From Clostridia bacterium (lineage in GTDB: Bacteria > Bacillota > Clostridia > Oscillospirales > Acutalibacteraceae), in the NCBI GenBank assembly GCA_017450005.1, contig JAFSYM010000115.1:1-38579 (forward strand): DNA of 38,579 nucleotides, read 5' to 3'. Below, in pieces: positions 23,155-30,943 of this stretch (position 1 is its first letter; the number at the start of each line of letters is the position of its first letter). The notes under the pieces were generated by a model. The model ran no database searches and was not told the origin of the DNA. It saw nothing but the letters and a program-made list of their open reading frames with translations. The position numbers and the translations under genes are program-made.

Positions 23155-24555
23155 ATGGGTACAATTCAGAATAAATATATCGGCGACCGCGCGTTCTACA
23201 AGCGTGTGCTGGCGGTCGCCGTGCCGATCATGATCCAGACCGGGATCACCAACTTTGTCAGTCTGCTGGACAACATTATGGTCGGCCGGATCGGAACGGA
23301 ACAGATGAGCGGTGTGGCCATCGTCAACCAGCTCATCTTTGTCTATTATCTCTGCGTTTTCGGCGGGTTTGCCGGCGCGGGCATCTTTACCGCGCAGTAT
23401 TACGGCGCAGAGGATCACGAGGGTGTCCGGCACACATTCCGCTACAAGCTCTGGATGGGCGCGATCCTGTTTCTTGCCGCACTGGCGGTCTTCGGTCTGT
23501 TCGGCGGGCAGCTGATCGGACTGTATCTGAACGGCAGTGCCGACGGCGGCGATCTGCAGGCGACGCTCGGCTATGCGCTGGGCTATCTGCACATCATCCT
23601 CGCGGGACTGCCCGCCTTCACGGTGGTGCAGGTGTATTCCAACACTCTGCGCGAATGCGGCGAGACGGTTGTCCCGATGCGCGCGGGGCTGGCTGCCGTT
23701 GCGGTCAACCTGGTTTTTAACTATCTGCTGATTTTCGGAAAACTCGGCTTCCCGCGTCTGGGCGTCAACGGCGCCGCGATTGCGACGGTGCTTGCGCGTT
23801 TTGTGGAAATGGCGATTGTCGTTGTTTGGACGCACCGCCATCCGCGCAAGTGCCCCTACATCCGCGGCCTGTACCGCACGCTGCGCGTTCCGGCGCGTCT
23901 GATCTGCCGGTTCTTCCGCACCGGCTCGCCGCTGCTGGTCAACGAAGCGCTGTGGTCCGGCGGGATGGCCATGCTCACGCAGTGCTATTCGCTGCGCGGA
24001 CTGAATGTGGTCGCCGGGCAAAACATTGCGAACACCGTCTCCAATGTGTTCAACGTCGTCTTTTTTGCCATGGGCGACGCAATTGCAATCCTCGTCGGGC
24101 AGCATCTCGGCGCAGGCCGGTTCAAGCAGGCCAAGGACGAGGACAACAAGATTATAGCCTTTGCGGTGTTTATCGCGGTGCTGACGGGCATTTTGATCTT
24201 TGCCGCCGCGCCGCTGTTTCCGCGTATCTACAATACCACGGACGAAGCGAAACACATTGCCATGCTGCTGATGATGGCACAGGCGGTGTTTACGCCGCAG
24301 ATTGCGCTGATGCATACGACGTACTTCACACTGCGTTCGGGCGGCAAAACGATCGTGACGTTTTTGTTTGACAGCGCGTTCATGTGGGTCGTGAACGTGC
24401 CGGTCGCTTTTGCGCTCAGCCGCTATACGGCGCTGCCTGTGATCTGGATCTTCTCCATCGTGCAGATGTCCGATCTGATCAAGTGTGTCATAGGCGTTGT
24501 ACTCGTCAAAAAGAACGTATGGATGAACAACATCGTGCAGGAAAAGGAAGTCTGA
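23155..24555 (+). CDS. MATE-family multidrug/sodium antiporter
   Basis: 466 residues, twelve predicted membrane helices in two bundles of six. Typical MATE features include V-P-I-M-I-Q-T near the start, D-N-I-M-V-G-R-I-G in the first helices, N-T-L-R-E-C-G-E-T around 167 and the linker between bundles near residue 230-250. It exports organic cations or metabolites in exchange for sodium or protons. It shares an operon with trxB (2-nt gap) and the threonine-aldolase-like gene (1-nt gap). The substrate cannot be inferred. Confidence 0.9.
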   Translation: MGTIQNKYIGDRAFYKRVLAVAVPIMIQTGITNFVSLLDNIMVGRIGTEQMSGVAIVNQLIFVYYLCVFGGFAGAGIFTAQYYGAEDHEGVRHTFRYKLWMGAILFLAALAVFGLFGGQLIGLYLNGSADGGDLQATLGYALGYLHIILAGLPAFTVVQVYSNTLRECGETVVPMRAGLAAVAVNLVFNYLLIFGKLGFPRLGVNGAAIATVLARFVEMAIVVVWTHRHPRKCPYIRGLYRTLRVPARLICRFFRTGSPLLVNEALWSGGMAMLTQCYSLRGLNVVAGQNIANTVSNVFNVVFFAMGDAIAILVGQHLGAGRFKQAKDEDNKIIAFAVFIAVLTGILIFAAAPLFPRIYNTTDEAKHIAMLLMMAQAVFTPQIALMHTTYFTLRSGGKTIVTFLFDSAFMWVVNVPVAFALSRYTALPVIWIFSIVQMSDLIKCVIGVVLVKKNVWMNNIVQEKEV

Positions 24556-24556
24556 A

Positions 24557-25585
24557 ATGGTATCGTTTGAGAGCGACTATATCGCAGGCGCACATCCCGC
24601 TGTTTTGCAGCGTCTGATTGAAACGAACGCGGAACCGTTGAGCGGTTACGGCACGGACGTGTACAGCAGCCGTGCGCGGGAAAAGATCCGCGTCGCGTGC
24701 GCGCAGCCGGAAGCGCAGGTGGAGTTTCTCACCGGCGGTACGCAGACGAATGCCGTCGTTATTTCCACGCTTTTGGGTGAATGGGAGGGCGTACTGGCCG
24801 CAAACACGGCGCATATCGCCACGCATGAAGCCGGCGCGATCGAATATGCCGGACGTAAAGTCATGGAGCTCCCGCATCGATACGGCAAAATCAGCGCTGC
24901 GGACGTGCGCGCGTATGCGGAAAACTACTATGCCGACGCGAACCGCGAACACATTGTGCGTCCCGGTATGGTCTATATCACCTATCCCACGGAGTACGGA
25001 ACGCTGTATACAAAACAGGAGCTGTGTGCGCTCGCGGACGTCTGCCGCGCATACGACATGCTGCTGTATCTCGACGGCGCGCGGCTGGGCTTCGGGCTGG
25101 AAAGCCGTGAATCCGATCTGTCGCTTGCCGACCTTGCGGCCGTTTGCGACGTGTTCACCATCGGCGGCACCAAAGTCGGTTTGCTGTGCGGCGAGGCCGT
25201 CGTCTTCCGAAAAGGCAGAAAACCGGCGCATTATCCGGCGCGCGTCAAGCAGCGCGGCGCTTTGCTCGCAAAGGGACGGCTGCTGGGTGTGCAGTTCGAT
25301 GCGCTGTTCACGGACGATTTGTATTTCCGCATCAGCCGACACGTGCTGGCGATGGCAGAGGAGATGGAAGAAATCTTTCGGGAGGCGGGTTGCCCGTTTT
25401 TCCTGCACTCGCCGACCAACCAGAAATTTGTTGTCTTTGGGGACGAACGGCTTGCCCGACTTCGCGAAAAAGTCGCGTTTGGCTTCTGGGAAAAACCGGA
25501 CAGCCGTCATACCGTCATTCGCGCTGCGACCGGGTGGTCGACAATGTCCGCCGATCTGCAGGCTCTGCGGGAAGCGCTGCGCTGA
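24557..25585 (+). CDS. PLP-dependent beta-eliminating lyase, threonine-aldolase-like
   Basis: 342 residues. Fold-type I PLP enzyme of the beta-eliminating lyase/threonine aldolase group: the phosphate-binding G-G-T-Q-T-N (60-65), the stacking His region (A-T-H-E-A-G, 88-93), D173 in Y-L-D-G-A-R-L and the Schiff-base K206 in G-G-T-K-V-G. It would cleave L-threonine or allo-threonine to glycine and acetaldehyde. It starts 1 nt after the MATE stop and has AGGAAG upstream. Related proteins can act on other beta-hydroxy amino acids, so the symbol ltaE is withheld. Confidence 0.85.
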   Translation: MVSFESDYIAGAHPAVLQRLIETNAEPLSGYGTDVYSSRAREKIRVACAQPEAQVEFLTGGTQTNAVVISTLLGEWEGVLAANTAHIATHEAGAIEYAGRKVMELPHRYGKISAADVRAYAENYYADANREHIVRPGMVYITYPTEYGTLYTKQELCALADVCRAYDMLLYLDGARLGFGLESRESDLSLADLAAVCDVFTIGGTKVGLLCGEAVVFRKGRKPAHYPARVKQRGALLAKGRLLGVQFDALFTDDLYFRISRHVLAMAEEMEEIFREAGCPFFLHSPTNQKFVVFGDERLARLREKVAFGFWEKPDSRHTVIRAATGWSTMSADLQALREALR

Positions 25586-25604
25586 AAAGAAACGGAGTTA
25601 AGAT

Positions 25605-25928
25605 ATGTTTTACGAACGACTGCAGGTTCTGTGCCATGAGCGGAAACTGTCCGTTTCCGCCGCCTTACAAATCATGGGCGTCAGCAGCGGCAATATAACG
25701 CACTGGCGCAAAGGCCGTCTGCCGAAAGGCAAAACGCTGCGTCGCATGGCGCAGTTTTTCGACGTGCCGGTCGATTTCCTCATCGGCTCGAAGCAGGAAT
25801 CTCTTGCCGTTCAGCAGGAGAAACTGCTGCTGCTGTTTGAATCGGTGCCCGCGGAAAAACGCGCGGATCTGCTGCGGCAGTTTGAGAAGATGACGCAGCG
25901 CGCAAGAGAAGACGCCGACACGCAATAA
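25605..25928 (+). CDS. Small XRE-family HTH regulator
   Basis: 107 residues. A Cro/cI-type helix-turn-helix covers 1-62: L-S-V-S-A-A-L-Q-I-M-G-V-S-S-G-N-I-T-H-W is the turn and recognition helix, and F-F-D-V-P-V-D-F-L-I-G the closing helix. A helical C-terminus (70-103) may dimerise. The stop codon TAA lies inside the first unit of the hairpin array that follows, so the final residues are encoded by repeat sequence. Its position next to the array makes it a candidate binder of the palindromes, but nothing in the sequence proves this. It lies 19 bp after the lyase gene and may be in the same operon. Confidence 0.85.
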   Translation: MFYERLQVLCHERKLSVSAALQIMGVSSGNITHWRKGRLPKGKTLRRMAQFFDVPVDFLIGSKQESLAVQQEKLLLLFESVPAEKRADLLRQFEKMTQRAREDADTQ

Positions 25929-26757
25929 AGTGCGCGCGGTACTATAAACGCATCCGCATAGAACGTGAGCAAGGCACGCACTGAAATGCGTACTGTGCTA
26001 TAGTTGCGGTCGCATAGGAGAGCACGTGCAAGATACGTACTAAAGTGCGTGCCATCCCACAAAGCAACTGCATAAGGCAAGCAGATAGATCACGCACTAA
26101 AGTGCGTACCGACTTGCAATACATCTGCGAATGCTCCGGTGCAAAAATACGCACTAAAATGCGTATCGACTTACAATGTATCTGCGGATGTTCCGGTGCA
26201 AAATGTACGCACTAAAATGCGTGCGGTACTGCGATGCATGCGACCAAGAGCAAATTTGCAGGGTACGCACTAAAATGCGTACGGTGCAACAAAGCATACA
26301 CCGGAGCAGAGAATACAAGAATACGCACTAAAATGCGTACTGTACTGCGACGCTGCGACCAAGAACAAATTTGCAGAGTACGCACTAAAGTGCGTACCGA
26401 TTTACGATGCAATGTATCTGCGGCTGCTCCGGCATTAAAGGCACGCACTAAAATGCGAACCAACTTACAATTCGACGCATCTGCAAAAGCGCGGGTGCAA
26501 AAAGTACGCACTAAAATGCGTACGGTACTACGACGTATACGATCAAGAGAAAAAATACGCAAGTCACGCGCTAAAGTGCGTACCGACTTGTTGTATAATT
26601 GCGTATGCTCCAACATAAAAGGCACGCACTAAAATGCGTGCGGATGATAGATCGTATTCCACGCGACAGAGCCATGTTGTGACACGCACTAAAATGCATA
26701 CTGTACTACGACGCATGCGACCAAGAGCAAATTTGCAGGGCACACACTAAAGTTCGT
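25920..26757 (+). repeat. Array of 15 hairpin units with a period near 58 bp
   Basis: Fifteen copies of the 16-nt hairpin ACGCA-CTAAAR-TGCGT start at 25920, 25976, 26035, 26092, 26149, 26207, 26265, 26323, 26380, 26443, 26506, 26566, 26624, 26684 and 26742; start-to-start distances are 56 to 63 bp. The loop always reads CTAAA(A/G) or a near variant on the plus strand, so the units are direct repeats. The intervals are related to each other in at least two classes, one with GCGACCAAGAGCAAATTTGC, another with ACTTACAATGTATCTGCGG. The outermost units are degenerate (ATAAAG loop in the first, TTCGT arm in the last). No cas genes are near. Open frames through the array are short and repeat-derived and probably untranslated. 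This is a satellite-like or operator-like array of unknown function. Confidence 0.92.
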
Positions 26758-26855
26758 ACCATATCAAAATGCATCCGCACAACTGCGCGTGTGCGCCCGT
26801 GCTTTATCGCTATAAAGATGAATCGAGGTCTTATGGATAAAAGGAGGAAACATCC

Positions 26856-27227
26856 ATGATCTTTTTGTGTTATCCGAAATGCACCACCTGTCAGAAAGCG
26901 CAGAAGTGGCTTGATGCGCACGGTGTGGATTATACGCTTCGCAACATAAAAGAGGACAATCCGGACGAGCGCGAGCTGCGCGCATGGCACAAGCGCAGCG
27001 GTCTGCCGCTCAAACGGTTTTTCAACACCAGCGGGCTGCTGTACAAATCCCTGCAGTTGAAGGAGCGTCTGCCGCAGATGGAGGAGGATGCGCAGTTCGC
27101 GCTGCTCGCGTCCGACGGTATGCTCGTCAAGCGTCCGATTCTGATTGCGGATGATTTTGTAATCGTCGGCTTCAGGGAAACGGAATATGACAACTGTTTG
27201 AGTGCGCCAGGCAGAACGGAGGCGTGA
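26856..27227 (+). CDS. ArsC/Spx-family thioredoxin-fold protein
   Basis: 123 residues. The N-terminal Y-P-K-C9-T-T-C12-Q-K-A motif, the I-K-E-D-N-P-D segment and L-V-K-R-P-I-L-I near 90 match the ArsC/Spx/YffB group. The CxxC pair and the conserved Arg in K-R-P fit redox-type members. It could be an Spx-like regulator binding RNA polymerase or a glutaredoxin-like reductase; the lack of an arsenical efflux gene nearby argues against arsenic resistance. AAAGGAGGAAAC precedes the ATG, and a TATAAA box at 26811 may be its -10. First gene of an operon with the GDPD-like gene and rlmD. Confidence 0.88.
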   Translation: MIFLCYPKCTTCQKAQKWLDAHGVDYTLRNIKEDNPDERELRAWHKRSGLPLKRFFNTSGLLYKSLQLKERLPQMEEDAQFALLASDGMLVKRPILIADDFVIVGFRETEYDNCLSAPGRTEA

Positions 27228-27231
27228 AAAG

Positions 27232-27909
27232 ATGGCATCCCAAAACAGTCCAAACAGGGAATTGTTTCGTGTGCCGCAGGCCTTTACGGTGACGGCGCAT
27301 TCCGGCAGCATGGGCTTGCCGGAAAACTCGATCGAGGCGATGCAGGCCGGTATTGCGGCCGGTGCGCAGATCGTGGAATTTGATCTGCGGTTTTTGCCCG
27401 GCGGCCAAGCGGTTCTTTCGCATGACGAACCGCAGGGCGACTGTGCCTCGCTGCGGGAAGCGTTCACGTTTTTGGCGGCGCATCCGGACATTCGCGCCAA
27501 CGTGGACGTTAAAATGACAGATTTTCTCGAATGCGTCGAGCCGATGGCGCGGCAGGCCGGCGTGCTTGACCGGATTTTCTTTACCGGTATCTCGGAGAAG
27601 GACGTACCGGCCGTGCGGGCGAAATGTCCCGCAGTGCCGTACTATCTGAATGCGGACGTCCGGATCTGGACGAACATAGAAAAACTGGCGAAAAAAACGT
27701 GCGCGCTCGGCGCGATCGGCATCAATTGCAGTTACGAGAGCGCATCTTTGCAGTTGACGCAGACGTTCCGGCAAAAGGGTTTGCTGACGTCCGTGTGGAC
27801 GATTGACAGCGCGCGAAAGGCGCGTCGTGTGCTGGCAATGCAGCCGGACAACGTGACTACGCGCCGGCCGGATCTGATCGTGTCCATGATCGAAAGAGGA
27901 GAAGCATGA
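27232..27909 (+). CDS. Glycerophosphodiester phosphodiesterase-like protein (atypical active site)
   Basis: 225 residues, the length of a single-domain GDPD TIM barrel. Recognisable elements are A-H-S-G (about 22), P-E-N-S-I-E-A, E-F-D (about 46-48), L-S-H-D-E-P and the closing W-T-I-D. The usual catalytic H-R pair reads H-S, so a conserved Arg is missing and activity may be lost or changed. Glu, Asp and the second His are kept. The start at 27232 follows ACGGAGG, 4 bp after the ArsC-like stop; the end overlaps rlmD by ATGA. No signal peptide is seen, so it is probably cytoplasmic. Confidence 0.8.
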   Translation: MASQNSPNRELFRVPQAFTVTAHSGSMGLPENSIEAMQAGIAAGAQIVEFDLRFLPGGQAVLSHDEPQGDCASLREAFTFLAAHPDIRANVDVKMTDFLECVEPMARQAGVLDRIFFTGISEKDVPAVRAKCPAVPYYLNADVRIWTNIEKLAKKTCALGAIGINCSYESASLQLTQTFRQKGLLTSVWTIDSARKARRVLAMQPDNVTTRRPDLIVSMIERGEA

Positions 27910-29063
27910 GCGAAAACGTATGTGCGCTGTATAAAAAATGCGGCGGCTGTCAGATGATGAATCTGCCGTATGACGAGCAGTTGAAATGGAAAGAGAAGCA
28001 GGTGCGCATCCTGCTTGACAAATACGGCAGGGTCTCGCCGATCATCGGCATGGACAACCCGTATCACTACCGAAACAAGGTGCAGGCGGCGTTCAAGGCC
28101 CTGCGTGACGGGCGCGTGATTTCCGGCGTGTACCAATCCGGCACACACCGCGTCGTGCCGGTCGACGCATGCCTGCTGGAGGATGAGACGGCGGATGCGA
28201 TCATCGTGACAATCCGCTCGATGCTGCGCAGTTTCAAAATCCAGGCGTACGACGAGGACAGCGGACGCGGCATTCTGCGGCACGTACTGGTCAAGCGCGG
28301 CTTTACAAGCGGCGAGGTGATGGTCGTGCTCATCTCGGCCAAACCGGCGTTCCCTTCGGTCAACAACTTCGTCAAGGCGCTGCGGGAAAAGCATCCCGAG
28401 ATCACGACCGTGATCCTGAATGTGAATCCGTACGAGACGAATCTGGTGCTCGGCCCGCATGAACGCGTGCTGTACGGCAAGGGCTTTATCGAGGACACGC
28501 TATGCGGCAAGGTGTTCCGCATTTCGGCGAAATCCTTCTATCAGATCAATCCCGTGCAGACGGAGATTCTGTACGGCAAGGCCATGGAATTTGCCGCGCT
28601 GACCGGACAGGAAACCGTGATCGACGCCTACTGCGGCATCGGGACGATCGGACTTGTGGCGTCGGACAAAGCGGCACGGGTGATCGGCGTGGAACTGAAC
28701 CGCGACGCGGTGCACGACGCGATTGCCAACTGCAAGCGAAACGCCGTCAAAAATGCGCGATTCTACTGCGGCGACGCGGGCGACTTCATGACCGCAATGG
28801 CGGAAAACGGCGAGAAGGCGGACGTGCTGTTCATGGACCCGCCGAGAGCCGGCAGCAGCCCGGCGTTTCTGCAAAGCACGCTGACGCTCACGCCGAAAAA
28901 GATTGTCTACATCTCCTGCAACCCCGAAACGCAGGCGCGCGACCTTGCCGTCCTGACAAAAGGCGGATACAAAGTCCGCGCCGTCCAGCCGGTCGATATG
29001 TTCCCGCATACGCACCATGTGGAGACGGTTGTATTGATGACGAAAACAGGTAGGAACGGCTAA
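27906..29063 (+). CDS. rlmD: 23S rRNA (uracil-C5)-methyltransferase, RlmD/RlmCD type
   Basis: 385 residues. Iron-sulfur cysteines C6, C12, C15 and C89, the AdoMet motif D-A-Y-C-G-I-G-T-I-G-L (240-250), D-P-P-R-A-G (311-316) and the nucleophile C338 in I-S-C-N-P-E-T, followed by E-T-V-V-L-M near the C-terminus. It methylates uracil C5 in 23S rRNA (U1939 and/or U747). The TRAM domain common in this family is absent, as in many clostridial short forms. It starts in an ATGA overlap with the GDPD-like gene and its stop overlaps the next ATG (TAATG). Confidence 0.9.
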   Translation: MSENVCALYKKCGGCQMMNLPYDEQLKWKEKQVRILLDKYGRVSPIIGMDNPYHYRNKVQAAFKALRDGRVISGVYQSGTHRVVPVDACLLEDETADAIIVTIRSMLRSFKIQAYDEDSGRGILRHVLVKRGFTSGEVMVVLISAKPAFPSVNNFVKALREKHPEITTVILNVNPYETNLVLGPHERVLYGKGFIEDTLCGKVFRISAKSFYQINPVQTEILYGKAMEFAALTGQETVIDAYCGIGTIGLVASDKAARVIGVELNRDAVHDAIANCKRNAVKNARFYCGDAGDFMTAMAENGEKADVLFMDPPRAGSSPAFLQSTLTLTPKKIVYISCNPETQARDLAVLTKGGYKVRAVQPVDMFPHTHHVETVVLMTKTGRNG

Positions 29064-30712
29064 TGATTTTTGACGATGTGCTTAGAAACAGGCGCAGCAT
29101 CAGACAATTCAAACGTGAAGAATTGCCTATGCAGAGTGTTTTTCAGATCGTGGACGCTGCGCGTATCACCCCTTCCGCCAAGAACAGGCAGCCATGGTTT
29201 TTTGAAGTTTTGACCGGCAAGAATAAACAGTCGTTTATTCAAGACTATTATCAAGCGGCAGACGTAATCACAAAGGATTTAGATGCAACGGGCATCGCTA
29301 TGCAGTCTGCGCCGGTTATAATTGCCGTGTATAATCAAGGAAGCGTTCAAACGGATGTCCTTTCTGTTGGTGCGGCAATGTACGCCATGTGTTTAAAAGC
29401 AACGGATCTCAGCTTGGGCAGCCTTTGGATTGGCGATACGGACTGCATGATATCATCAGAGAAATATAAAGCATTGGCAGGCGCAGTAGCGGTTGGATAC
29501 GCCGATGAAAGGCCTGCGGCAAGACTGCGGAAAGCAATTGAAGAAATCAGCAATTTAACGCAAATAAATGTGCAGGATCCATCAGAAGACGACATGATGA
29601 ATCCCGATCTGGCAAAGACCGACTATGCGTTTATCAGTTATTCTCACGCTGATCGTGAGGTCGTTATCAAAGATATTGTTGAATTAAAGCATCACGGGAT
29701 CCCGCTTTGGTATGATAAAGCTCTTAAGTACGGAGATTATTGGGATGATAGTGCGCTTGAAGTGATCGGAAAAGAGAATTGCAAGTGCTTCATTTTATAC
29801 GTCAGTTATAATTCTTTGATCTCAGACAACGTTTTCAAGGAATTCTCGGAAGCGACGAACAAGATGAGCTGTAAAATCATTCCGATCCTTATCGGACGTG
29901 TAACTGCAAGAGAATTGATTCAAAAAATGCGTGAGCATGGCTTTGAGAAAAAGGCTGCTTCCTATGAAAAGTATTTTGGTAAAGACGAAAATATGCTGTA
30001 TTTATCCCGCAGCGCATTTCCCGGCCATCTCGATCATTTTCAATCGTTGATTTCTGCCGTTTCAGAGAGCGGAGTATGTGAGGGTCATGCGGCTTATGAC
30101 CATTTCAGTTACCGCATTGTTAAAAATGAGTGTGTTATAACCGGGTATACCGGTACCGGAGATACTTTATACATACCGGAAAGCATATCCGGATATCCCG
30201 TTACAACGATAGGAGAATCCGCTTTTGCAGGGAATTCTTCGATCAAAAAGGTTATTTTACCAAGTTCTGTCAGACGGCTGTGCCTTGGCGCTTTTCGTGA
30301 AACGGGTATCAATCGAATTGAATTGCCTTCAACTGTGATCGAAGTGCAAACAGCTTGCTTTCGTGATTGCAAATACCTGGAATACGCGAGTTTCCCCGAT
30401 GGTATAGCATATTTAGCGGAGGCTTTGTTCAGAGGGTGCGAACAGTTAAAAAGGTTCGTGGCTCCGAGCACGGTTGAGAGAATGGAAGAGGCTGTCTTCC
30501 GGAACTGTTCATCTTTGGAAGAAGTCGTTCTTCCGGATTCGCTTCAAAGTATGACAGAGGGCGGCTTTTACGGTTGCCGATCGCTAAGGCGTTTGATCAT
30601 TCCCTGCACCGTCGTCGGCGCGGAGATCCAATCCTTTGATACCTGCCCTCTTTTGGAGCGTGTTCAAATCGGAAAATTTGTGTTTGAACATGGCACGGCG
30701 AGAAAAGTTTAA
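29063..30712 (+). CDS. Nitroreductase-TIR-BspA leucine-rich repeat fusion
   Basis: 549 residues with three domains. 1-155 is a nitroreductase (R-N-R-R-S-I-R-Q-F, P-S-A-K-N-R-Q-P-W, S-L-G-S-L-W-I-G-D, V-G-Y), an FMN fold using NAD(P)H. 187-330 is a TIR domain: Y-A-F-I-S-Y-S-H-A-D, G-I-P-L-W-Y-D, and E260 at the position of the catalytic Glu of the WxxxE motif, though the Trp is replaced (N-V-F-K-E). 350-545 is a run of BspA/LRR_5-type repeats (I-G-E-S-A-F-A-G, L-P-S-T-V, F-R-D-C-K-Y-L-E). No signal peptide or TM is seen, so it is cytoplasmic. The gene is AT-rich (21 of 60 bases G+C at 29221-29280 against 40 of 60 at 28621-28680 in rlmD), suggesting transfer. I infer a sensor (LRR) controlling a TIR NADase, with a flavin domain of unknown role. 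Confidence 0.88.
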   Translation: MIFDDVLRNRRSIRQFKREELPMQSVFQIVDAARITPSAKNRQPWFFEVLTGKNKQSFIQDYYQAADVITKDLDATGIAMQSAPVIIAVYNQGSVQTDVLSVGAAMYAMCLKATDLSLGSLWIGDTDCMISSEKYKALAGAVAVGYADERPAARLRKAIEEISNLTQINVQDPSEDDMMNPDLAKTDYAFISYSHADREVVIKDIVELKHHGIPLWYDKALKYGDYWDDSALEVIGKENCKCFILYVSYNSLISDNVFKEFSEATNKMSCKIIPILIGRVTARELIQKMREHGFEKKAASYEKYFGKDENMLYLSRSAFPGHLDHFQSLISAVSESGVCEGHAAYDHFSYRIVKNECVITGYTGTGDTLYIPESISGYPVTTIGESAFAGNSSIKKVILPSSVRRLCLGAFRETGINRIELPSTVIEVQTACFRDCKYLEYASFPDGIAYLAEALFRGCEQLKRFVAPSTVERMEEAVFRNCSSLEEVVLPDSLQSMTEGGFYGCRSLRRLIIPCTVVGAEIQSFDTCPLLERVQIGKFVFEHGTARKV

Positions 30713-30789
30713 TTTGCATCCGATCAATACCGGTCAACGCCATATTCCTGACGCCGAGGGTCGTATGGGCAGCGTAGATAACGGCATTT

Positions 30790-30848
30790 TTATTCACGCC
30801 ATTGTCCCAAGGCATGTGGAGACGGTGTGCTTACTGTCTCGACGATAA
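30790..30848 (+). pseudogene. Possible 3' remnant of an RlmD-like methyltransferase gene
   Basis: A short open stretch reads R-H-V-E-T-V-C-L-L-S-R-R-stop, the usual C-terminus of RlmD/RumA-type enzymes. It shares the 14-nt string CATGTGGAGACGGT (30813-30826) with the end of intact rlmD (29016-29029). No upstream part of such a gene is present. It may be the displaced original rlmD end, or the scar of a second copy. Confidence 0.35.
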
Positions 30849-30943
30849 GTTGCATCTGTCAGCGCGTGAACGGATATGATCGAGCAAAGCAGCAAAACAG
30901 TGAAATAACAGACTGAACGTGGTTTTCAGTTGATGCAGAGAAG

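Noticed and set aside
26212..26632. Proteins with V-R-T-L-V-R or R-T-K-M-R-T repeats on either strand
   Set aside because: They are translations of the 58-bp units in frames kept open by the repeat; there is no ribosome binding site and composition is Arg-rich and implausible.
25920..26757. CRISPR array
   Set aside because: The conserved core is only 16 nt, the intervals are homologous to each other in classes rather than unique, and there are no cas genes in the window.
25920..26757. Integron attC array
   Set aside because: No GTTRRRY core sites, no cassette genes between the hairpins and no integrase.
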